Assembly (NCBI GenBank): GCA_009602725.1
Contig: WELB01000002.1
Span: forward strand, 2,035,733 to 2,047,010
Source of the DNA: Spirogloea muscicola
Taxonomy: Eukaryota > Streptophyta > Zygnematophyceae > Spirogloeales > Spirogloeaceae
Direction: 5' to 3'
DNA: 11,278 nucleotides
Within the stretch, counting starts at the first letter, position 1. Each line of letters opens with the position of its first letter. Both the position numbers and the translations under genes were made by a program. Positions 1-4,907 of the stretch are shown piece after piece. Under the pieces are notes generated by a model. The model made no database searches and had not been told where the DNA came from. It worked only from the letters and a program-made list of their open reading frames with translations.

Positions 1-360
1 TTTCGCTCCTTGCCCCGGGCCGCCTGGCCGACCGCGTGCCCTGCAAACGACGCCGATCTGGTGGGATTGGCGGAGTCGATGCAGTCAGTTGTCACCACAT
101 CAGCGATGATGCGGGGACCGCCGCCGGGCGGGATGGCGACCAGGTCGGCGCGTCGCGTATGGGGCTGGCCGTCCGCGCCCAGCTGGATGGGCATGATGGA
201 GGAGTTCTCCACCGCGACCTTGAAGCCAGCCTCCGAAAACACCCCCTGCATACCATCGCGCAGGAGGTCGTGGGAAGCGGTCCGCTCGCCCCCGTGTGCG
301 CAACGGAGCATGTGGGCGGCCAGCTCCGCAGGATCAACGTGACGATAGCCAGCCAGATGC
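1..360 (-). mobile_element. 5'-truncated retroelement fragment, endonuclease-like domain (copy A)
   Basis: On the minus strand this encodes part of the C-terminal domain of a non-LTR-type retroelement ORF of the kind seen in algae. Visible in order are HMLRCAHGGERTASHD (a C..H/GGxR..HD zinc-binding-like stretch), then RRADLVAIPPGGGPRIIADV-VTTD, then SANPTRSASFAGHAVGQAA and a KER that runs off the window edge. The R-x-D-L-V and DVVTTD motifs fit the acidic positions of a PD-(D/E)XK-type endonuclease fold; that assignment is from family memory. No reverse transcriptase is present. The frame breaks at about 233-247, in a run of G and T, between the MQGV and EAGFKVAVEN parts, so this copy is dead or contains a sequence error. 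It matches the copy at 10770-11278 almost motif for motif. Confidence 0.75.
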
Positions 361-365
361 ATGGA

Positions 366-508
366 GAAAAGAGAAGCAGAAGCAGCAGCTCGTGCCAAAG
401 ATGAGTTGGGGAGGCTTTTCGTCAGCTCTTTGGACAGTGTCCATTCTTTTTTGGGCTGGCTTTGCCAGCCCCTCTTCTCTATGGGCGCGCACTTCTTCTT
501 TTTCCTTC
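366..508 (+). mobile_element. Retroelement 3'-terminal fragment with hairpin module (M1)
   Basis: A short remnant of the element's tail coding (FSSALW, also found near 1290-1315) leads into the 3'-terminal module. The module runs TTGGACAGTGTCCATTC, a T run, a perfect 8-bp hairpin (453-460 with 464-471, loop TTT), then TATGGGCGCGCACTTCTT ending near 497. The same module recurs at about 1473-1540, 1765-1844 and 10690-10767, and in part at 905-930. After CACTTCTT the copies diverge, which marks the 3' end of the element. Confidence 0.6.
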
Positions 509-650
509 TCCCAAAGCGGCATTGTCGCAGACGTGGTGACTACCGACTCCGTCGCCTTTGCCCAACCCCATCAAATCGGCGACGGAAGCAGGGCACGCGC
601 TTAGGCTGCCAGCGGCAATATTGTAACAGCTCTTCCAAATTCAAGATCAT
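509..650 (+). mobile_element. Retroelement domain fragment (copy B), frameshifted
   Basis: This fragment starts right after module M1. It encodes ADVVTTDS and then, after a frame change, NPIKSATEAGHA, which aligns with SANPAKSATLAGHA of the copy at 946-1545. The frameshift lies between the DVVTTDS and NPIKS motifs, at about 545-570. The sequence is too short and broken to be functional. Homology to the other copies fades at about 615-650. Confidence 0.6.
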
Positions 651-654
651 GAAG

Positions 655-805
655 GAATGAAGAAGTGGCCCTCCCAATGGGGCAAGGGCTGTGAAAAGCC
701 AGCCCGAAAGATTTGACAAAAGTTCGAAGGGGGGCCTAAAGCGCTAAGCAGTTACGAAGGGGCCTGAAGGTGCTATGTCAGAACGGGGGAGGATGGACCA
801 CTGGA
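655..805 (-). mobile_element. Retroelement 3' UTR fragment, reverse orientation (M8)
   Basis: Reading the minus strand leftward, this stretch matches the 3' UTR of the minus-strand copy at 9816-10126. Shared landmarks are GAGGATGGACCACT, GAACGGG, AGGGGCCTGAAG, TTCGAAGG and GCAAGGGCTGTGAAA (all given as plus strand). It ends with the terminal octamer CACTTCTT on the minus strand (plus 660-667). No coding is preserved. The orientation is opposite to its neighbours. Confidence 0.6.
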
Positions 806-945
806 AGGAACGAGCGCTAAGTATGCAGATCACACTGCCGGAGATGAGTTAGTGGCGCTGGCGATGGAGTGCACGGGGCGTTCGGCAGTCGGTAGCTGGA
901 CCTTCTGCTGTAATGGGCGAGCACTTTCTTCTTTTTCTGCACTGC
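806..945 (+). mobile_element. Retroelement domain fragment with embedded 3' terminus (M2)
   Basis: This encodes KYADHTAGDELVALAMEC followed by SAVGSW, matching the KxADHxxxDEFFPLAIDTHG...RW segment of the copy at 10770-11278. Directly after the W, about 30 bp of the element's 3' terminus follow (TAATGGGCGAGCACTTCTTC, CACTTCTT at 922-929). The rest of the tail, the stop codon and the hairpin are missing. The fusion stays in frame with the next fragment. Confidence 0.55.
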
Positions 946-1545
946 GGGCCATCGATCGTCGGCAGGGACAGCAAGGTGAGCTGCCCGGCTTCAACGCCGC
1001 CGGGTCCCTTGCGCTCGACTCCGCCAACCCCGCCAAGTCAGCGACGCTCGCCGGGCACGCGGTCGCTTTGGCGGCTCGGAGTAAGGAGCGCAAGTACGCT
1101 GACCACCCTCCAGGCGATGTCTTCGCGGCCCTGGCCATCGACATTGACGGGGCCTTCGGCAGTGGCTGGTTGGATCTCCCCGAGCGGCGGGCGATCGAGC
1201 GGCGGCCGGGTTTGCCAGGCTTCAATGCTGTCGGCTCCCTCGCCCAGGTATTTCGTATGAGGCTGGCGGTCTCGTTGGGCGAGCCCTTCTCCAGCGCTCT
1301 TTGGCTCACGCGGTCCACACGCGCGCTGGCCGCGCTACAGCTGCTGCCTCAGGGTCGCGGCGGAGTGCCACTTTCCCTGCTTCGAGCTATTCTGATTTGT
1401 TGTTGCTCACTCGTGGTTACTGAGCATCCCTCTGCATCAATATTGGTGTGTACTTTTGTCTTTTCCTGAGGGTTTGGACATTGTCCATTCCTTTCTGGGC
1501 TGGCTTGGCTAGCCTCCCTTCTCTCAGGGCGAGCACTTCTCTTGC
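946..1545 (+). mobile_element. Retroelement fragment with intact ORF end and 3' module (copy D)
   Basis: A continuous plus-strand frame (about 852-1469) carries LRAIDRR...LPGFNAAGSLAL, then jumps back to SANPAKSATLAGHAV, RSKERKYADHPPGD, ALAIDIDGAFGSGW, a second LPGFNAVGSLAQVFRMRLAVSL and the tail FSSALW...ALAAL. In another frame the element's own C-terminus is visible: SYSDLLLLTRGY with stop TGA at 1421-1423, so a late frameshift separates the two. About 120 bp of 3' UTR follows, ending in module M3 (GGACATTGTCC, GGGCTGGCTTGGCTAGCC, CACTTCT at 1534-1540). The domain portion is duplicated within one frame. Confidence 0.7.
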
Positions 1546-1850
1546 AGAGGTATTCCGCATGTGGCTGTCCATCTCCTTCCAACGGTCCCAGGATCACACA
1601 GTGCACTTGCGCTCAGACCGCGCTTTGACTGCTACTTCTGGTTTCGTCGGGGTAAATCTTCTCCAGCTGCAAGTTACTCCGACTTGCAGCTGCTGACCCA
1701 GGATTACTAAGATCGCAGTCGCTGTAGTCTTTTGCATATCTGCGTGGTTTTTCATGCCTTTTTGGACCTTTTATATGCTTTCTGGGCTGAATATCACGGG
1801 CTGGCTTTTCACAGCCCTTGCACTCATTGGGAGAGCCACTTCTTCAATGT
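1546..1850 (+). mobile_element. Retroelement tail fragment with 3' module (copy E)
   Basis: This begins immediately after module M3 with VFRMWLSISFQRSQ, equivalent to the YRMRLSMSLQRSQ of the copy at 10124-10582. A changed frame ends in SYSDLQLLTQDY with stop TAA at 1708-1710, the same C-terminus as copy D. The 3' UTR leads to module M4 at about 1765-1844, with hairpin-forming GGGCTGGCTTTTCACAGCCC and terminal CACTTCTT at 1837-1844. It is a severely 5'-truncated copy placed head-to-tail behind copy D. Confidence 0.65.
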
Positions 1851-2575
1851 CACAGCCACAGCCCCTTTAGAACAGCTCGCTTTTTGGTGAGCGGCTCCCT
1901 TGGGAAGCATGTCGTGCCACAGGGCGCCGACTGCCATATGACGTCGAGAAGTCAGATCAGTACGGAAGCAGGCAACAAAGCAGCCTCGCGTGGTGGGCAT
2001 TCAATCAAATGAGGTCGAAAGAAGGTCTGCGAGGAATTCAGGAGCTACTTTAATATCGAATGAAAACAACACAACAGAAATAACAGAATAGGAGTAACCA
2101 ACAGATGACGTAATTGGCAAGTCAGAACTTGGGATGGATGAATCTCTTTATCCCTCCCCCCAACTGCAAGTCCTGGCATAGGCGAAGGAGTTGGATTTGA
2201 ATCCAGAAAAGTTCTGCAAACTCAGTCATCTGTAGGCATGCTAGTGAGCCGTGGTATTAAGTAATGGATAGGCCACCCTCTACTACAAACAAACACGATA
2301 TCATAAATGCAGCATAATCTCCTTGACGGCAAATGTCACACCGCTACATGGATGCTCATCATAGGAAGATCAATGTAGTCAAACATTATCAAACATCAAA
2401 CATCACGGACAAGTTGTATAATAATCCAGCAGAAATAGATTCCGGAAGCACATCAAACACAGTATATGAACAAGCAACCCTAACAAGCCAAAAGTATCCT
2501 CAATGAGGGTTTTTCCTTAGGAAACAGTAACCAAGAAGTACCATCAAAGAGAGTTTGAATGAATAGTAACAGTGA
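1851..2575. other. Stretch with no recognised gene
   Basis: No credible coding frame, RNA gene or repeat boundary was found here, apart from the first copy of the 61-bp direct repeat at 2091-2151. From about 2030 the base composition changes from GC-rich retroelement sequence to AT-rich sequence. It could be intron or 3' sequence of the possible minus-strand gene at 2864-3356. Confidence 0.4.
2091..2151. repeat. 61-bp direct repeat, first copy
   Basis: It starts GGAGTAACCAACAGATGACG and ends GGATGAATCTCTTTAT. It matches 3362-3422 with about 4 differences. The sequences outside the two copies are unrelated. Confidence 0.85.
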
Positions 2576-2670
2576 CTCGGATCAAGGGAGTGGCCCAGAG
2601 CAATAACGAACTCGAATCCAGGGAGTGGCCCAGAGCAATAACGAACTCGGATCAAGGGAGTGGCCCAGAG
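2576..2670. repeat. 35-bp tandem repeat, about 2.7 units
   Basis: Units start at 2576, 2611 and 2646, each with the core GGGAGTGGCCCAGAG. The middle unit differs at a few positions (CTCGAATCC instead of CTCGGATCA). The third unit is cut off after CCCAGAG. Units abut without spacers, so this is a minisatellite and not a CRISPR array. Confidence 0.9.
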
Positions 2671-2863
2671 ACTTGAAACTTCGAGTAACGGAGTAACGGT
2701 GGCAAGATGCAAATGAAACAAACTTGTAATGCAGCAGATGCAATCTCACAACAAGAGTCCCATATGTATACACGTCACAAGCATGCAGGTGATGCTGAAA
2801 GCAAGTGGAAACACAAGATTACCATCATGTCACGTACTGAGTACAATTGGGTATGTGACTTAC

Positions 2864-3356
2864 CAAAGGGTATCGTGGTCTTTGTGACCCGTATCACGAA
2901 TCTGTGGATTAGGCTTCCTCTTTGGTCTCCGACTGTGCTTTTCAACCAAACCTTCTTGGTGAGATGCAGGAGCAAGAGACGCCTGTCGGAAATGCGGCAC
3001 CGCTGGGATAGTTTTGGCTACTGGAAGTGACAAACCGGAGCCAAGCTTTGGCTTCATCTGCAGATATTGGTTGACCATCAACGTGGAACCCAAATCCGGC
3101 TTGACAGCAATCTTGGCCCAAAGTTGACCCATTGCAGGATCCTGCAACAGAGGTTGGTCAGAGCTCATCATGCGTGGAGCTGTCGCTGGAGTTAGATTCA
3201 AAGAAGTACTAGCCTTTCTTGTTTTGCGTGGTACTGGAGAAACACCTGGAGTTAGATTCAAAGAAGTACTAGCCTTTCTTGTTTTGCGTGGTACTGGAGA
3301 AACACCTGTGACAATTGCACTATATGCTGGTATGTCGGCACACTGCTGCCGGAGTG
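2864..3356 (-). CDS. Possible internal exon of an unidentified protein
   Basis: A long open minus-strand frame ends exactly at a strong splice donor: ..TTTG|GTAAGT, with the intron G at 2863. If the GT were not used, the frame would stop at once (TAA at 2862-2860). A possible acceptor is ACTCCAACAG ending at 3357. The peptide is rich in Ser, Pro, Lys and Thr, holds an exact tandem 20-residue repeat (GVSPVPRKTRKASTSLNLTP twice) and then PAMGQLWAKIAVKPDLGS and similar sequence. No domain was recognised. It would be a low-complexity, probably disordered stretch. The frame stays open upstream to 3813, but that part looks like antisense of a GGC run and is not supported. It may be non-coding. Confidence 0.3.
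3186..3305. repeat. Exact 60-bp tandem duplication
   Basis: Units at 3186-3245 and 3246-3305 are identical over the full 60 bp. The unit length is a multiple of three, so the possible minus-strand exon stays open and gains 20 residues. The absence of any difference points to a very recent duplication or to an assembly artefact. Confidence 0.95.
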
Positions 3357-3361
3357 CTGTT

Positions 3362-3422
3362 GGAGTAACCAACAGATGACGTGATTGGCAAGTCAGAATG
3401 TCGGATGGATGAATCTCTTTAT
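3362..3422. repeat. 61-bp direct repeat, second copy
   Basis: Partner of 2091-2151 with about 4 differences in 61 bp, same orientation. Homology ends abruptly at GGAGTAACC on one side and CTCTTTAT on the other. Confidence 0.85.
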
Positions 3423-3426
3423 TCGG

Positions 3427-3855
3427 CTCGGCGGAGTTCTCTCGGCTCAGTAATAATGGTCGAGAGACAAGTCGCACGCTTAGAACCGCGATGCGGGACG
3501 AAGTCAAAGAACACCAAACACAAGGGATGCTGAAGCAATGTAATGCGACAGCCTCTAAGCAGCTCGAGACGGTGTTCGAGACTGCACTCTGAAGACACAC
3601 GAGATCGCGGTATTCGCGGTTTACGAAGTGCGAGCAGGTCTCACGCAATCGGATGCGGAGATCCTTGGGGTAAGGCTCTTTGCCGGGTTGCGTCCTATGC
3701 CTGTGCCCACGCCTTCTCGGCGTGGCCCTGGACGCGCGCGCTATGCTTACTGGGCAGCAACAGCGGCGGCGGCGGCAGCGGCAGCGGCGGCGGCAAAGGG
3801 TGGCAACATCCAAAGGAAGATTCTGAGCCGAGTGAGTGAACTACTCGGCCCCGGC
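3427..3855. repeat. Imperfect inverted repeat bounding a 0.4-kb segment
   Basis: CTCGGCTCAG at 3441-3450 is exactly complementary to CTGAGCCGAG at 3823-3832. Flanking bases extend this loosely (GGAGTTCTC against GAGTGAACTACTCGGCC) with a small indel. The segment also holds an imperfect GGC/GCA run at 3754-3794. It might be a small non-autonomous transposon, but no target-site duplication was seen. A plus-strand frame at about 3437-3589 could encode an amphipathic helix (TAMRDEVKEHQTQGMLKQ); its origin is unknown. Confidence 0.3.
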
Positions 3856-4279
3856 CCTCTACACCCCTTATGCTTGGTCAGATAAGGTTACATCGTTACA
3901 TCGTTTGTTGGGTTGGGCCATTTGGCCCATCTGGTCCCCCAGGTCTCAAGGCCAGTGTAGCCCGAGACTCGCATGTACCACCACCTTCCAATTCCCCACC
4001 ACTGCCCAGCCGGTTCCTTACAGCTCATCGAGGCATATCACGCCTTCGACGTGCTTTCATGAGCTGTCTCGGCACAGACACCAATAAGCCACCGATGGGA
4101 TATCGCACGACAAGCAGCTCTTCCGAAGGGGAGAGGGGATGGGAAAAGAAGGAAAGGGGCCCTTGCAAATGCTGCGAGGCCCGTGAATTGTCAGCCCAGA
4201 CATATGGACGAGGTCCAAAGAGCAGCTAAAAGTCACACAGCTATGCAAAGTGGCAGCCAGCCCAAGGTCCCTAGAGCTG
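3856..4279. other. Stretch with no recognised gene
   Basis: Short open frames occur on both strands but none has recognisable motifs, splice logic or repeats. A small direct repeat (TTACATCGTTACATCGTTTG, 3888-3907) is the only local structure seen. Confidence 0.4.
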
Positions 4280-4600
4280 GAACGAAGGGAGGTGGCCAGC
4301 AGATGCCGTTCTCACCAACTGCTTTCGCAAGAAGGGGTCCGGTGCCGGCTGTGCTCCTCAGATGGTTGAGCGAAAGGCGAATCAAGAGGACGGGGCCCAG
4401 CATGCCGGGGATGCCGCTTCCGCCGGACATGGGCATCCAAGGGTTTCACGAGGATTGGTGGTCCTCGCTACGTCTCGCCGCCGGCCTCTCGAGCTGACCG
4501 GCAGCAACGCGAGCAGGGTGCAGGCCTTCCCAAAGGCCTCCTGCCTTTGGGTCTCGTGTTGTGCTACCGAATGCATCTCTACGTGTGCTTAAGTAGTCCT
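4280..4600 (+). mobile_element. Decayed retroelement domain fragment (copy F)
   Basis: At nucleotide level this parallels the minus-strand copy at 10124-10582. TTCTCACCAACTGCTTTCGC followed by AAGAAGGGG matches the CTCACCGACAGCTTCCGG-AAGAAGGGC segment. GGACATGGGCATCCAAGGG and TTGGTGGTCCTCGCTACG match the LAMDIHG..RWSSLL segment. CCTTTGGGTCTCGTGTTGTG CTACCGAATG encodes PLGLVLCYRM. Several frameshifts and stops break it, so it is a fossil. It ends about 250 bp upstream of the first candidate LdpA start codon. Confidence 0.6.
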
Positions 4601-4624
4601 GGAGAACAACAGCACGTCGCTGCT

Positions 4625-4762
4625 CAGTCTTGGCGGCAGCGGCGGCTCGTGAGCAGCCCCAGAACTGCAGTCGGCTGGCTGTCACAGCAGCGCTTACAAC
4701 AGCAGCCGCTTCCCCCGGCCCAGTCTTGGCGGCGGCGGCGGCGGCGGCGGCGGCTCTTGAGC
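4625..4762. repeat. Direct repeat with GGC expansion
   Basis: CAGTCTTGGCGGC...GGCTC(G/T)TGAGC occurs at 4625-4654 and again at 4721-4762. The second copy carries an uninterrupted run of nine GGC triplets at 4728-4754, where the first has GGCGGCAGCGGCGGC. This fits a local duplication followed by triplet slippage. Confidence 0.75.
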
Positions 4763-4846
4763 GCCACCGCTGCGCCACCGCCATCGGCTCGGCTGGGGTG
4801 TCGGCTACCTTCCTCTCCTCGGCTCGGCCAGGCCGCCGCTCTCGCC

Positions 4847-4876
4847 ATGACCGCTGCGGCGCTGCCCATCGCACCC

Positions 4877-4907
<31 letters not shown>

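Noticed and set aside
1-605. Plus-strand frames 10-342, 36-404 and 296-604 as genes
   Set aside because: The first two are antisense to retroelement copy A; the third is a fusion of 3'-module sequence with a frameshifted fragment.
852-1469. Independent 205-residue protein gene
   Set aside because: Its content is duplicated retroelement domain, and the true element C-terminus lies in another frame ending at 1423.
2576-2670. CRISPR-like repeat
   Set aside because: The 35-bp units abut with no spacers, there are no cas genes, and the context is eukaryotic.
3357-3813. N-terminal part of the 317-codon minus-strand frame
   Set aside because: It starts in Arg/Cys-rich sequence produced by the GGC run and shows no domain; only the part next to the GTAAGT donor was kept as a weak candidate.
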